This document shows, in pieces, positions 26,790 to 36,580 of a stretch of DNA of 64,000 nucleotides. The notes under the pieces are model-generated. The model ran no database searches, was not told the origin of the DNA, and was given only the letters and a program-made list of their open reading frames with translations. Origin of the DNA: Acinetobacter nectaris CIP 110549. Its GTDB lineage: Bacteria > Pseudomonadota > Gammaproteobacteria > Pseudomonadales > Moraxellaceae. The stretch is taken from contig NZ_KI530735.1 of NCBI RefSeq assembly GCF_000488215.1, forward strand, positions 182,534 to 246,533, read 5' to 3'. A program made the position numbers and the translations under genes. Numbering within the stretch: the stretch's first letter is position 1; every line of letters begins with the position of its first letter.

Positions 26790-29033
26790 ATGACATCTGT
26801 ATTATTTGATAAAGTTGCTTTTATTGGGTTAGGACTGATTGGTTCGAGCTTGGCACGTGTAATTCGTGCCAAAAAATTGGCAAGACAAATCGTTGCTTCG
26901 ACGAGATCTGTAAAGACATTGCAAGATGCTGAAGCATTGGGTCTGATTGATGCGGGATATACGGATGCAATAGACGCGGTAAAGGCTGCTGATCTCGTTG
27001 TACTGGCTTTACCTGTTCGTGCAACTGAGCATGTTTTAAAAATGATTCAGCCATATTTAAGTCCAAATACGATTTTGACTGATGTGGGCAGTACGAAAGC
27101 CAATGTTGTCGAGGCTGCAAAAGCAGTATTTGGTGAATTACCTGAAGGTTTTGTGCCGGGACATCCTATCGCAGGCGGTGAAAACACGGGTGTGCATGCA
27201 GGTAAGGTAGATTTATTTGCACAGCATAAGGTTATTTTGACTCCTTTAGAAACTAGTGCTCCATGGGCTGTAGAAAAGCTTACACAGCTTTGGCAAGCAG
27301 CCGATGCTGAAGTCATTTGTATGGATGTTCAAAAGCATGATGAAGTCTTAGCACATACGAGTCATTTGCCACATTTAATGGCATTTAACTTGGTAGAACA
27401 GTTAGCAACGCGTGAAGATAATTTAGATATATTTCGTTATGCTGCGGGTGGGTTTCGAGACTTTTCAAGAATAGCAGCCTCTGACCCACAAATGTGGCAC
27501 GATATTTTCTTTTCAAATAAAAAAGCAATTTTAAATGCAGTGGATGGGTTTGAGACTCAATTAAAAGCAATCCGTCATCTGATTGAAGAAGATGATTCTC
27601 AGGCTTTAATGGGATTATTAGAGCATGCCCAAGCTGCAAGACAACATTTTAATCATATGCTCGCTAAAAAAACTGTAATGGAGAAAGAATTAGTGACTCA
27701 GAAATTTACAATTTTGCCGAAAGAACATCAGTTTAAGGGCACTTTCTCTATACCGGGAGATAAATCGGTTTCGCATCGTTCAATTATGTTTGGTGCAATT
27801 GCTGAAGGTACAACCCACGTTACAGGGTTTTTAGAAGGTGAAGATGCTTTAGCAACGTTACAGTCTTTTAAGGACATGGGCGTAAAAATCGAAGGCCCTG
27901 AAAATGGTAATGTAACCATCCATGGTGTAGGAATGTCAGGGCTGAAAGTTCCCGAAAAAGCATTATACATGGGTAACTCAGGGACAAGTATGCGTCTGCT
28001 TTCGGGCATGCTTGCTGCTCAACAGTTTGATACTGTCATGACAGGTGATGCTTCTTTATCTAAACGTCCAATGGAGCGTATTGCTAAACCATTACGTTTG
28101 ATGGGTGCACAGATTCAGACCACAGGTGAAAAAGGTACGCCTCCTGTAAGCATTACAGGTAAACAGGTGTTAAAAGGTATTCAGTATGAATTACCTATGG
28201 CATCTGCCCAAGTGAAATCAGGTATTTTACTTGCAGGCTTATGGGCAGAAGGTGAAACATCAGTGACTGAGCCTGAGCCAACACGTGATCACACAGAGCG
28301 TATGTTGCGTGCATTTGGTTATGAAGTAAAAACAGAAGGCAATAAGATTAGTTTAGTGGGTGGAGGTAAGTTAGTCGGAACAAATATCCAAGTTCCTTCT
28401 GATATTTCATCTGCTGCATTCTTTATGGTGGGTGCTGCAATCTGTAAGGACTCTGATGTTACGCTTGAGGCAGTTGGTATTAATCCAACGCGAACTGGTG
28501 TAATTGAAATTCTGAAACAAATGGGTGGAGATATTACAGTTCAAAATGAACGTATTGCAGGTGGAGAGCCTATTGCGGATATTCGTATTCGTGGTACACA
28601 GACATTGAAAGGAATACATATTCCTGAAGATCAAGTTCCATTGGCAATTGATGAGTTCCCCGCATTATTTGTTGCAGCTTCTTGTGCAGAAGGACGAACT
28701 GTACTTACAGGTGCTGCAGAGCTACGTGTGAAAGAGTCAGATCGTATTCAAGTGATGGCAGATGGTTTGCAAGCCATGGGTATTGAGTGTGAACCGACAG
28801 CTGATGGTATTGTAATTGAAGGAAAAGGGAAAGCTGGTCACTGGGATGCTATTTTTACAGGTGCGGATATTCAATCTCATCATGACCATCGTATTGCAAT
28901 GAGCTTTAGTATTGCAGGATTGCGTGCAAGTGAAGCAATTACGATTCATGGTACGGAGACTGTAGCAACGAGTTTTCCTACGTTTACACAGTTAACAAAT
29001 GAAGCAGGATTTAGTATTCAGACAATCGACTAA
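26790..29033 (+). CDS. tyrA-aroA: Prephenate dehydrogenase–EPSP synthase fusion
   Basis: One 747-residue chain has two enzymes. Residues 8-290 are a TyrA dehydrogenase with the NAD-binding loop GLGLIGSSLARV and the PGHPIAGGENTG motif. Residues about 308-747 are 5-enolpyruvylshikimate-3-phosphate synthase AroA, with IPGDKSVSHRS, the GNSGTSMRLLSGML motif, and LRVKESDRI near 645. A linker of about 20 residues joins them. The fusion is a known trait of Acinetobacter and some pseudomonads. Together with pheA, the operon covers chorismate synthesis and both branches. An efficient hairpin follows. Confidence 0.96.
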   Translation: MTSVLFDKVAFIGLGLIGSSLARVIRAKKLARQIVASTRSVKTLQDAEALGLIDAGYTDAIDAVKAADLVVLALPVRATEHVLKMIQPYLSPNTILTDVGSTKANVVEAAKAVFGELPEGFVPGHPIAGGENTGVHAGKVDLFAQHKVILTPLETSAPWAVEKLTQLWQAADAEVICMDVQKHDEVLAHTSHLPHLMAFNLVEQLATREDNLDIFRYAAGGFRDFSRIAASDPQMWHDIFFSNKKAILNAVDGFETQLKAIRHLIEEDDSQALMGLLEHAQAARQHFNHMLAKKTVMEKELVTQKFTILPKEHQFKGTFSIPGDKSVSHRSIMFGAIAEGTTHVTGFLEGEDALATLQSFKDMGVKIEGPENGNVTIHGVGMSGLKVPEKALYMGNSGTSMRLLSGMLAAQQFDTVMTGDASLSKRPMERIAKPLRLMGAQIQTTGEKGTPPVSITGKQVLKGIQYELPMASAQVKSGILLAGLWAEGETSVTEPEPTRDHTERMLRAFGYEVKTEGNKISLVGGGKLVGTNIQVPSDISSAAFFMVGAAICKDSDVTLEAVGINPTRTGVIEILKQMGGDITVQNERIAGGEPIADIRIRGTQTLKGIHIPEDQVPLAIDEFPALFVAASCAEGRTVLTGAAELRVKESDRIQVMADGLQAMGIECEPTADGIVIEGKGKAGHWDAIFTGADIQSHHDHRIAMSFSIAGLRASEAITIHGTETVATSFPTFTQLTNEAGFSIQTID

Positions 29034-29048
29034 GTTTAGCTTATGCAT

Positions 29049-29082
29049 AAAAAAGAGTCAGTTAAATACTGGCTCTTTTTTT
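29049..29082 (+). terminator. tyrA-aroA terminator
   Basis: AAAAAGAGTCAGT and ACTGGCTCTTTTT form a 13-bp stem with one G-U pair and a 5-nt loop, followed by T residues, 15 bp after the stop. Confidence 0.88.
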
Positions 29083-29216
29083 ATACACACACTAATTTGT
29101 GACTTATGAATCATATTTTTATATAAAAGAGATATATTTAAATAAATAGAGAAATTATTTTTATTTAATAGCATACAAAATTTTAAAAAATCCATAATTT
29201 AACTAAAAATGGTAGA

Positions 29217-29235
29217 TATAATGATAATTATTTAC
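29217..29235 (+). promoter_or_regulatory. Fur box upstream of the TonB receptor
   Basis: The 19-mer starting TATAATGATAATTATTT matches the Fur consensus at 15 of 19 positions, including the central ATAATGATAAT run. It lies 28 bp before the receptor ATG, in the expected promoter position. It predicts iron repression of the whole downstream four-gene cluster. Confidence 0.82.
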
Positions 29236-29262
29236 ATTTGTTATGTTTTGGGTAATCTTTAA

Positions 29263-31383
29263 ATGCAATTTATGAGAAAGCAACTATGTGTTGCAATAGT
29301 AGGAATTCTTTATCTTCCATTGACGCATGCAAATGATGAGTCATCGACGAGTATGCTTTTGCCAACGCTTTCTATTAAAGCCAATACAAAATCAGGGCAG
29401 GAAGGTTCTGAAAAGACAAAATCTTATATTGTGGAAAATAGTAGCAGTGCAACACATTTAAATTTATCTGTAAAAGAAACACCGCAGACCATTAATGTAG
29501 TGACAAGACAGCAATTAGATGACTTTAGCTTAAATACGACAAGAGATATTTTAAATAATACACCGGGTGTTACAGTTACAGGACTTGAAACGAATAGAAC
29601 AACTTATACCGTTCATGGATTTGATATTTCAAATATTTTATATGATGGTATGGGGATTCCACAGGTCGATAGCTATAACTACAATACTTGGGATCCTGAT
29701 AGTTATTTATTTGACCGTGTTGAAATCATTAAAGGTGCAGATGCATTAACCAATGGGTTAGGCGATCCGGGTGCGACAATTAATTATGTTAGAAAAAAAC
29801 CAACGAAAGACTTTCAGGCATCGGGTGGAGTAAGTTATGGTTCGTGGGATACGCAGCGTTACGAAGCTGATGTTTCAGGCTCACTGACACAGGATGGTCG
29901 TGTACGTGCACGGTTAGTTGGCTATGAAAAAGCGGGTAACTCCTATTTAGATAAATACTCAGAAGAAAAAAATGGTGTACAACTTATCGTTGATGCTGAT
30001 CTTACAGATTCAACAACTGCATCGGTGGGATACTCAAAGACCAACCAATTAACAAATGGTTCACAGTGGGGTGCCTTACCACTTACAAACTCAGCAGGTC
30101 AACAATTAAGCTACTCACGTAGTTATAACTATGCACCTTCATGGGCATATTATGATTGGTCGATTAATAACTATTTTGCAAGTTTAGAACAAAAACTTGC
30201 GGGTGATTGGGTTGCTAAATTCAATTACGATGAACGTATTTCTAAAATTCAAGATCAGATGTTGTATTTGAGTGGTAATCCGAGTGCAACTGACAATACG
30301 TCAGGGATCTATCTGTATCCTGATATTTATAACCAAAAATACAGAGATCGTACATTTAATTTAAATACGAGCGGCACATATAACTTATTTGGTCGTAAGC
30401 ATGAAGCAAATATTGGTTATTCATGGTCTCAGAATGTCACACAGAACAGCAATGCTTATGGGAGCAGTTTAGGTGTATATACAACTGATTTAGCAAGTTG
30501 GTCACCAGAATCTCAGACATGGGGTGCAAATACACCTAATCCAACCACAGCTTTAATTTTACGTTCTTTATATGGTGCAACACGTTTTCATTTAACTGAT
30601 GATTTAAAAGTTTTATTGGGTGTCAATTATGCTGAGATTAACTCAAGAGGGAATTATATAAAAAATAAAACACTTCCTTATGCAGGTATTACCTATAACT
30701 TTACGCCAACTTATACGGGATACATCAGCTATAGCTCTATTTTTAGACCACAAACGGTAATTGACTCTTCTACAGGAAAAACAGCAGTACCTGTGGAAGG
30801 TAAAAGCTATGAAATGGGAGTGAAAAGTGCATGGTTAGATAATAGGCTGACAGGTTATTTATCTGTTTTTAGAACCGAGCAAAACAATTTTGCCCTTTCA
30901 CCAACATTCAGTGTTTCAGATAATTTATATCATTCACCACTTGGTACAGTACGTTCTCAAGGAGTAGATATAGGAATTGCTGGGAAGGTAACAGATGCAC
31001 TCGATGTGTCGGCAGGGTATACAAAATTTAGTTTGAAGAATCTAGAGAATGGAATTAATCCACGCCAATATAATCCGACACAAACATTTAATATTTTAAC
31101 GACCTATACCATTCCACAGTATCCAAAACTGAAAGTTGGTGGAAGTATCAAGTGGCAAAGTGCAATTCATGATCCTGCATCTGCTTCACATGCAGGGTTA
31201 ATTACACAAGATGCATATGCACTTATTGGTTTAATGACAAGTTACCAAGTCAATAAAAACTTAAAACTTCAATTGAATGTAAATAATATTACCAATGAAA
31301 AGTATTTAACTGGCTTGAAAGATGGCCAAGGTTTTTATGGTGAGCCAACAAACTATAACTTATCAGTTAATTTTAATTTTTAA
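29263..31383 (+). CDS. TonB-dependent ferric-siderophore receptor
   Basis: This is an outer-membrane beta-barrel that imports an iron chelate with energy from TonB. It has a signal peptide (MRKQLCVAIVGILYLPLTHA), a TonB-box-like segment (LPTLSIKANT), a plug domain at about 65-170 (VKETPQTINVVTRQQLDDF and FDRVEIIKGADALTNG), and a barrel ending in the terminal phenylalanine of NLSVNFNF. There is no N-terminal signalling domain, so no sigma/anti-sigma control is expected. The plug and size (706) resemble FhuE/FoxA-type hydroxamate receptors, but the ligand is uncertain. A Fur box precedes it, and the next gene is 10 bp away. Confidence 0.92.
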   Translation: MQFMRKQLCVAIVGILYLPLTHANDESSTSMLLPTLSIKANTKSGQEGSEKTKSYIVENSSSATHLNLSVKETPQTINVVTRQQLDDFSLNTTRDILNNTPGVTVTGLETNRTTYTVHGFDISNILYDGMGIPQVDSYNYNTWDPDSYLFDRVEIIKGADALTNGLGDPGATINYVRKKPTKDFQASGGVSYGSWDTQRYEADVSGSLTQDGRVRARLVGYEKAGNSYLDKYSEEKNGVQLIVDADLTDSTTASVGYSKTNQLTNGSQWGALPLTNSAGQQLSYSRSYNYAPSWAYYDWSINNYFASLEQKLAGDWVAKFNYDERISKIQDQMLYLSGNPSATDNTSGIYLYPDIYNQKYRDRTFNLNTSGTYNLFGRKHEANIGYSWSQNVTQNSNAYGSSLGVYTTDLASWSPESQTWGANTPNPTTALILRSLYGATRFHLTDDLKVLLGVNYAEINSRGNYIKNKTLPYAGITYNFTPTYTGYISYSSIFRPQTVIDSSTGKTAVPVEGKSYEMGVKSAWLDNRLTGYLSVFRTEQNNFALSPTFSVSDNLYHSPLGTVRSQGVDIGIAGKVTDALDVSAGYTKFSLKNLENGINPRQYNPTQTFNILTTYTIPQYPKLKVGGSIKWQSAIHDPASASHAGLITQDAYALIGLMTSYQVNKNLKLQLNVNNITNEKYLTGLKDGQGFYGEPTNYNLSVNFNF

Positions 31384-31393
31384 GAAGTAGTCC

Positions 31394-31684
31394 ATGAATA
31401 TGCAAGAACATGCAGTGAAATATAGGCTAAGTATCACATGTCGTATATTTATTGCATGTATCTTGGGTTATATCTCTACTCGGTACTTTACGTTAGTAAG
31501 TACCATTGCTTTGACTCATTTTATACCACCTGCTGAAGCAATATTTTTAGCAGCGATGTTAGGGATTTTATTTTTCATTATTTTTTTTCTTAGTATTTTT
31601 ATTATTCAATCAGTGAAAAAGACCGTCTTATATGGTGTTGTTATGATATTCATATTTTATGGACTTGCTCAAATTATTGTGTGA
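31394..31684 (+). CDS. Small three-helix membrane protein of the iron operon (DUF3649-like)
   Basis: This 96-residue inner-membrane protein has hydrophobic spans near 14-36, 45-70 and 75-95 and a basic first 12 residues. The RLSITCRIFIACILGY start and ALTHFIPPAEAIFLAAML middle resemble DUF3649 proteins, which occur beside PepSY proteins in siderophore operons. No catalytic or heme-binding residues are obvious apart from one histidine in THFIPP. It is 10 bp after the receptor and 6 bp before the PepSY gene, so it is firmly part of the operon. A helper role for the reductase is inferred. Confidence 0.75.
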   Translation: MNMQEHAVKYRLSITCRIFIACILGYISTRYFTLVSTIALTHFIPPAEAIFLAAMLGILFFIIFFLSIFIIQSVKKTVLYGVVMIFIFYGLAQIIV

Positions 31685-31690
31685 TGCAGT

Positions 31691-33226
31691 ATGTATAAAT
31701 CAGTACGTCAATCAATGGCTTGGTTGCACTCTTGGGTTGGATTACTTCTAGGGTGGTTACTTTTTACGATTTTTCTTTTAGGTACGCTGTCGTATTACAA
31801 AGATAATATAAATTTATGGATGCAACCTGAGTTGAACCAAACACACTTTACTCAAGAGCAAGCCATACACAGTGCTTTAGAATATGCAGCCAAGCATGGT
31901 AAGGAAAGTCAGTCATGGTATATCCAAGTTGCATCTGAAGATCATCCTGTAAATCAGATATTTATCCAAACAAAATCAGAAGGATTTATATTTAAAACAC
32001 TCAATCCAAATACAGGGCAAGAATCGCATCTATCGCCGACGCAAGGTGGAGATTTTCTTTATAATTTTCATTTTCAACTTTTTGGTTTTCCCATTCTCGT
32101 TGGGAGACTGATTGTTTGTTTTGCTGCATTTATCATGTTAATTGCACTTATTTCAGGAGTGATTACACACAAAAAAATATTTACTGACTTTTTTACGTTA
32201 CGTACATTTAAATCCCAGCGTTCTTGGTTAGATTTTCATAATGTAGTGTCAGTGATTGCTCTGCCATTTTTCTTAATGATTACTTTTACAGGGCTTGCCA
32301 TATTTTTCTATCTATACTTGCCTTTAGGAATTGAAAAGTATTATGGGAATAAAAGTTTAGATTTCTTTAATGAGTTAAATGCATCATCTCAGGTAAAAGA
32401 TAAACAAGGCTTACCTCAATCATCAAATATGATTGATGTAAAAGAAATCCAAGATAAAATATCAAAGAATTGGCCGAATAATCCTATTATCGGTAGTATT
32501 GAAGTAAAAGACCCTTTTACGACGGTAAGCCAAATTGTTGTCAAACAAAAGGAAGATAAAAGCATTACTTTAACACCACCACAAATGGTTTTATCTGGTG
32601 TGACAGGAGAGGTTATTTCAAAATCTGTCGATAAAAGCGCTGTGAAAAAAGTATATGGCGCGATCTACGGTCTACATATGGCACCTTTTGCACAACCTTT
32701 GTTACGTATTGCATTATTTATTTCAGGGATATTAGGTTGTTTGATGATTGCATCGGGGCTATTGCTATGGACTTTGAAAAGACAATTAAAAAATAAAAGT
32801 AATATATTCCATTTTGGGCATTACCTTGTAAATCGATTAAATGTGAGTTTTATAGTGGGTTTACCTGTTTCTATTTTGGCATATTTTTATAGCAATCGTA
32901 TATATACGCTATCTCATATGACTTCACCAAATTTAGAAATTTCAACATTTTTTTATGTATGGTTAGTTGTCTTAATCACAGCATTTTCTCTTTCTGAAAA
33001 ATATTTGTGGCAAGTCTATCTCATTATTTTTATTTTACTTTCTCTAATTTTTCCAATTGTAAATATTTCACGTCTTCTCTCATTGAACTATATAGCGCAT
33101 CTATCTGATTACTTGGAATATATTGGAGTAGATAGCGTTATTTTCATAATGGGACTTTTTGCTCTATTTGTTTTAATGAAAATTAAATTGATTAAGCATC
33201 AAGTATTCAAAAAATATGCAAAGTAG
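31691..33226 (+). CDS. PepSY-associated membrane protein, probable ferric-siderophore reductase
   Basis: This 511-residue inner-membrane protein begins MYKSVRQSMAWLHSWVGLLLGWLLF, the typical PepSY_TM start with a helix histidine (H14). A periplasmic PepSY segment, FNFHFQLFGFPILVGR, a second histidine helix (WLDFHNVVSVIALPFF) and GAIYGLHMAPFAQPLLR follow. These histidines can ligate heme. Characterised relatives such as FoxB and FpvG in Pseudomonas reduce the imported ferric siderophore in the periplasm. Four more helices fill residues 370-505. Its place behind a Fur-controlled TonB receptor fits that job. It also has PiuB-type annotation in databases. Confidence 0.87.
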   Translation: MYKSVRQSMAWLHSWVGLLLGWLLFTIFLLGTLSYYKDNINLWMQPELNQTHFTQEQAIHSALEYAAKHGKESQSWYIQVASEDHPVNQIFIQTKSEGFIFKTLNPNTGQESHLSPTQGGDFLYNFHFQLFGFPILVGRLIVCFAAFIMLIALISGVITHKKIFTDFFTLRTFKSQRSWLDFHNVVSVIALPFFLMITFTGLAIFFYLYLPLGIEKYYGNKSLDFFNELNASSQVKDKQGLPQSSNMIDVKEIQDKISKNWPNNPIIGSIEVKDPFTTVSQIVVKQKEDKSITLTPPQMVLSGVTGEVISKSVDKSAVKKVYGAIYGLHMAPFAQPLLRIALFISGILGCLMIASGLLLWTLKRQLKNKSNIFHFGHYLVNRLNVSFIVGLPVSILAYFYSNRIYTLSHMTSPNLEISTFFYVWLVVLITAFSLSEKYLWQVYLIIFILLSLIFPIVNISRLLSLNYIAHLSDYLEYIGVDSVIFIMGLFALFVLMKIKLIKHQVFKKYAK

Positions 33227-33238
33227 GGAAAAGTTTAT

Positions 33239-33514
33239 ATGAGTCTATGTATTGTGTTTCTCGGAATGTATATTGGCTTCTTTTTTCTATTTTTATTAAA
33301 CCAGAAAAAGAAGAAAGTACAATTTAAGTTGGTATATCAATACCCAAGACTATTTAAAATGCTGTCATGGATTTTATTTCTTTTCAGCTTTTATTTACTC
33401 ACATTAAAGTATGGGCTTTCTATTGGTTTTATCAGTTGGTGGGTGTTTGCAACGCCCACCATATTTTTACTCATTGTATTAAATAACCCAATGCAAGCAA
33501 AATTAAATAAATAA
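33239..33514 (+). CDS. Small membrane protein ending the iron operon (DUF3325-like)
   Basis: This 91-residue protein has hydrophobic spans near 2-20, 40-58 and 64-82, with a basic loop KKKKVQFK after the first. The ending LSIGFISWWVFATPTIFLLI...NNPM resembles DUF3325 proteins, which commonly close PepSY operons. It has a good ribosome site (AGGGAAAAG) 12 bp after the PepSY stop. The biochemical role is unknown. Its stop lies 1 bp from the stop of the convergent UvrA-like gene, with no terminator hairpin visible between them. Confidence 0.72.
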   Translation: MSLCIVFLGMYIGFFFLFLLNQKKKKVQFKLVYQYPRLFKMLSWILFLFSFYLLTLKYGLSIGFISWWVFATPTIFLLIVLNNPMQAKLNK

Positions 33515-33515
33515 T

Positions 33516-35774
33516 TTATGAGTTTTGGAGATATTGGGTAAGGTATTGACCTGTTAAAGATTTTTCTACTTTGAGTAAGTCTTTTACATATCCTGAAAAG
33601 ATAAGTTGCCCACCATCACGACCTGCAAATGGCCCAATATCTATAATCCAGTCTGCTTGTGTCATAATATCTAGATTATGCTCAATCGTAATAACGGTGT
33701 TACCTTGGTCTACCATATAACTTAAAAGTTCAATCAGTTTAAATGTATCTGAAGGATGAAGCCCTGTACTTGGCTCATCAAGGACAATGATATGACCATT
33801 TTGTTTTAATTCTTTGGTAAGTTTTAATCTTTGTCTTTCACCACCAGACAGTGTATTTAAACGTTGTCCAAGTGATAAATAATCTAGACCTAGCTCAATG
33901 AGTAGATATAATTTTTCTTGAATTTTTGCTTCATCAAAAAAGTGAGCTGCTTCCTTAACGGTCAGTTTCATAATCTCTGTAATATCTTTATTTTTATACT
34001 TATATTGTAAAACTTCAGGCTTATAACCTGTACCATTACATACTTCGCAAATAATTTCGATATCATCTAAAAAAGCCAGTTCAATTTTTTCTATACCTAA
34101 ACCTTTACAGTGAGGGCAAGCCCCTTCGCTGTTATAGCTAAAAAGCTTAATACTCACATCATTTGCCTGTGCAAATTGGTTTCTAATGTAATCTGATAGG
34201 TCAAGATAGGTGAGTAGGTTTGAACGGACACTTGCCATAATGGCGGATTGATTAATAAATTTTGCTTCAGGATATTGCTCTAATAATACTTTGCCAATGA
34301 GTGTGCTTTTACCAGAGCCTGCAACACCTGTAACAACAGTTAATACATTTTTAGGAATATCAACGGAAATATCTTTAAGGTTAAATGCATTGGCATGATG
34401 AATAGAAATAACATCTTTAGACGGTCTAGGATGTGTTTTTATAAATTTCTTTTCTGCAAAGAACTGACCTGTAAGTGTATTAGCATTTTTGAGTGCTTTA
34501 AAGTCACCTTCATAAACGATTTCTCCGCCATATATCCCTGATTGGGGGCCTACGTCAATGACATGGTCAGCAATTTTAATCAGATCGGGGTCATGTTCGA
34601 CCAATAAAATACTATTTCCTTTATCTCTAAGCTGTTTGATGATTTGAATAATATTTTCTAAATCATGAGGGTGTAGCCCAACACTTGGCTCATCAAAAAT
34701 ATACATCAAATCGACTAAACTATTTCCCAAATGCTTTACCATTTTGATGCGTTGACTTTCACCACCTGACAAGGTCGTTGTTACTCTATCTAGACTCAGA
34801 TAGCTTAGTCCCACAAGCATGAGATAGTGAAGCTTTTGTTTAATTTCATTGAGTAAAACTTCGTACTTAGGTGCATCAATATTATCTATAAATTGAATGA
34901 GTTCTTTGACAGGTAGAGCAGAGCATTCAGCGATATTTTTATGATTAATCTTACACTCTAAAGAATGCAATTTAATTCGCTGACCATGACATAATGAACA
35001 AACTTTGGTTTCAATAATTTTATCGAGTCGGGCTTTATATCTGTTTTTTTCTTGTGCTTGCCCTTTCATAAAGTTACGTTCAAAACGAGTTACTAGACCT
35101 TCATAAAGAGCAGTCTTTTTCCATTCCTTGGTTGGGTGCTTGGGTTTGTGCTGTGGTGCATATAACAGTAAATCCCACTCTTCTTGTGTATAGTCTTTCA
35201 GTTTCTTATTTAAATCGAAATATCCTGAGTGAGCATATCTTTGCCAGCGCCAAGCTTCAGGTTGATAGGTTGGAAATAAAATTGCATTTTCATTTAAGGA
35301 TTTTTCTTGGTCTAAAATTTTATAGATATCTAATGTGTTTTCAAAACCGGTTCCGTCACATTGAGGACACATACCATCTGGATGGTTAAACGAAAATACT
35401 TGTGAGTAGCCAACAAAAGGTTCTCCTAATCGGGAGAAAAGTAGCCTTAAGCTTGCATATATGTCTGTGGCAGTTCCGACTGTAGATCGAATACTGCCTG
35501 ATAAGGGTTTCTGATCAATAATGAGAGGTACATTGAGGTTTTCAATTTTATCGACATCGGCATGACCCATATGCTTTAAACGATTACGCGTGAAACTATC
35601 TTGTGTTTCATTAATTTGCCGTTGTGCTTCAGCGCCAATGGTTTCAAAAACCAATGAGGATTTTCCCGAGCCAGATACACCTGTAAAGACCACAATTTGG
35701 TGTTTAGGAATATCTAATGAAATATTTTTTAAGTTGTTCTGGCGAGCACCAAAAATATGAATAGCTTTTTTCAT
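33516..35774 (-). CDS. Short UvrA paralogue (UvrA2-type, ABC-ATPase)
   Basis: This 752-residue protein has two ABC ATPase halves. Walker A is GVSGSGKSS near 32-40 and GVAGSGKST in the second half. The signature LSGGESQR and LSGGERQR motifs and zinc-knuckle CxxC pairs (CPQCDGTGF, CPHCKGLGI with CEVCNGTGY) are present. It is about 190 residues shorter than repair UvrA (about 940) because the UvrB-binding/insertion region is reduced, as in UvrA2/DrrC-like proteins linked to tolerance of DNA-binding drugs. Start ATG 35774 (MKKAIHIFGARQNNL) is preferred over 35792. The chromosome should carry a separate full-length uvrA. Its role here is unproven. Confidence 0.85.
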   Translation of the reverse strand: MKKAIHIFGARQNNLKNISLDIPKHQIVVFTGVSGSGKSSLVFETIGAEAQRQINETQDSFTRNRLKHMGHADVDKIENLNVPLIIDQKPLSGSIRSTVGTATDIYASLRLLFSRLGEPFVGYSQVFSFNHPDGMCPQCDGTGFENTLDIYKILDQEKSLNENAILFPTYQPEAWRWQRYAHSGYFDLNKKLKDYTQEEWDLLLYAPQHKPKHPTKEWKKTALYEGLVTRFERNFMKGQAQEKNRYKARLDKIIETKVCSLCHGQRIKLHSLECKINHKNIAECSALPVKELIQFIDNIDAPKYEVLLNEIKQKLHYLMLVGLSYLSLDRVTTTLSGGESQRIKMVKHLGNSLVDLMYIFDEPSVGLHPHDLENIIQIIKQLRDKGNSILLVEHDPDLIKIADHVIDVGPQSGIYGGEIVYEGDFKALKNANTLTGQFFAEKKFIKTHPRPSKDVISIHHANAFNLKDISVDIPKNVLTVVTGVAGSGKSTLIGKVLLEQYPEAKFINQSAIMASVRSNLLTYLDLSDYIRNQFAQANDVSIKLFSYNSEGACPHCKGLGIEKIELAFLDDIEIICEVCNGTGYKPEVLQYKYKNKDITEIMKLTVKEAAHFFDEAKIQEKLYLLIELGLDYLSLGQRLNTLSGGERQRLKLTKELKQNGHIIVLDEPSTGLHPSDTFKLIELLSYMVDQGNTVITIEHNLDIMTQADWIIDIGPFAGRDGGQLIFSGYVKDLLKVEKSLTGQYLTQYLQNS

Positions 35775-35929
35775 AGTTATATAGGTCAGCAAGTTTATTA
35801 TGAATAGATTAGTGACTGCATGATATTTATATAAGCATATTCAATGGTTCAGGTTTGTTAATTTATGCAAAATAATGAAAGAGAGGTATTGAACCTTACA
35901 TTTTTGAATATAAGGCTCAAGGGAGTTTT

Positions 35930-36580
35930 TTATGCAATATAACGAGATGGTTTATGGTTCATTGCAATAATGAAGTTTAAAATAACTGCACCAAGAATAG
36001 ATACACCCAATACATGCCAACCGACGAAGAAAGCAGATGCAGCTAAAATTGAAATGTCGATGCCCATTTGTACTTTACCTGCGGCAATTTTATATTGGCT
36101 TTGTATAAAAAGAGCCAATAAGTTGATGCCACCTAAACTTGAGCGATGACGAAAGAGCATAAGAAAGCTCACACCCATAAGAATATTTGCAACAATGGTT
36201 GAGTAGAAAGGATTAAGATCTTTTATATGAAAGAATTGAGGGGTCACTTCTGAAAATAATGATAATAGACCAACTGCAATAAAGGTTTTAATTACCAATG
36301 CAATGCCCATCTTTTTATAAGCAAAATAATAAAAAGGAATATTGATTAAGAAGAAAATTGTTCCGAACTTTAAGCCTGTAATATAATGAATAAGTAAAGC
36401 TAAACCTGCTGTACCGCCAGTCATAATACCTGAAAACTGAAGTAAGTTAAGGGCAAATGAAAGTACAAATGTACCCATAAGCATGGCAAGTACATCTTCA
36501 AACTTTGTATGTTCATCTATGGGTGATAATGGTGCAACCTGAGGTTGAACATTTTCATTTTGTTTGGCTTCTGTACTCAT
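35930..36580 (-). CDS. YitT-family membrane protein
   Basis: This is a 216-residue inner-membrane protein with five or six helices and a 30-residue polar N-terminus. GIMTGGTAGLALLIHYITG near 50-68 and SSLGGINLLALFIQ near 147-160 are the hallmark Gly-rich motifs of the YitT/DUF161 family. The C-terminal DUF2179 domain of Bacillus YitT is absent, as usual in Proteobacteria. Function is unknown. It is monocistronic. An unusual cluster of GGTGCA sites lies about 190-220 bp upstream of the start, between this gene and lrp. Confidence 0.8.
   Translation of the reverse strand: MSTEAKQNENVQPQVAPLSPIDEHTKFEDVLAMLMGTFVLSFALNLLQFSGIMTGGTAGLALLIHYITGLKFGTIFFLINIPFYYFAYKKMGIALVIKTFIAVGLLSLFSEVTPQFFHIKDLNPFYSTIVANILMGVSFLMLFRHRSSLGGINLLALFIQSQYKIAAGKVQMGIDISILAASAFFVGWHVLGVSILGAVILNFIIAMNHKPSRYIA

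Noticed and set aside
26790..29033. tyrA–aroA fusion considered as a new arrangement
   Set aside because: This fusion is already known in Acinetobacter and some pseudomonads, so it is listed as a marker, not a finding.
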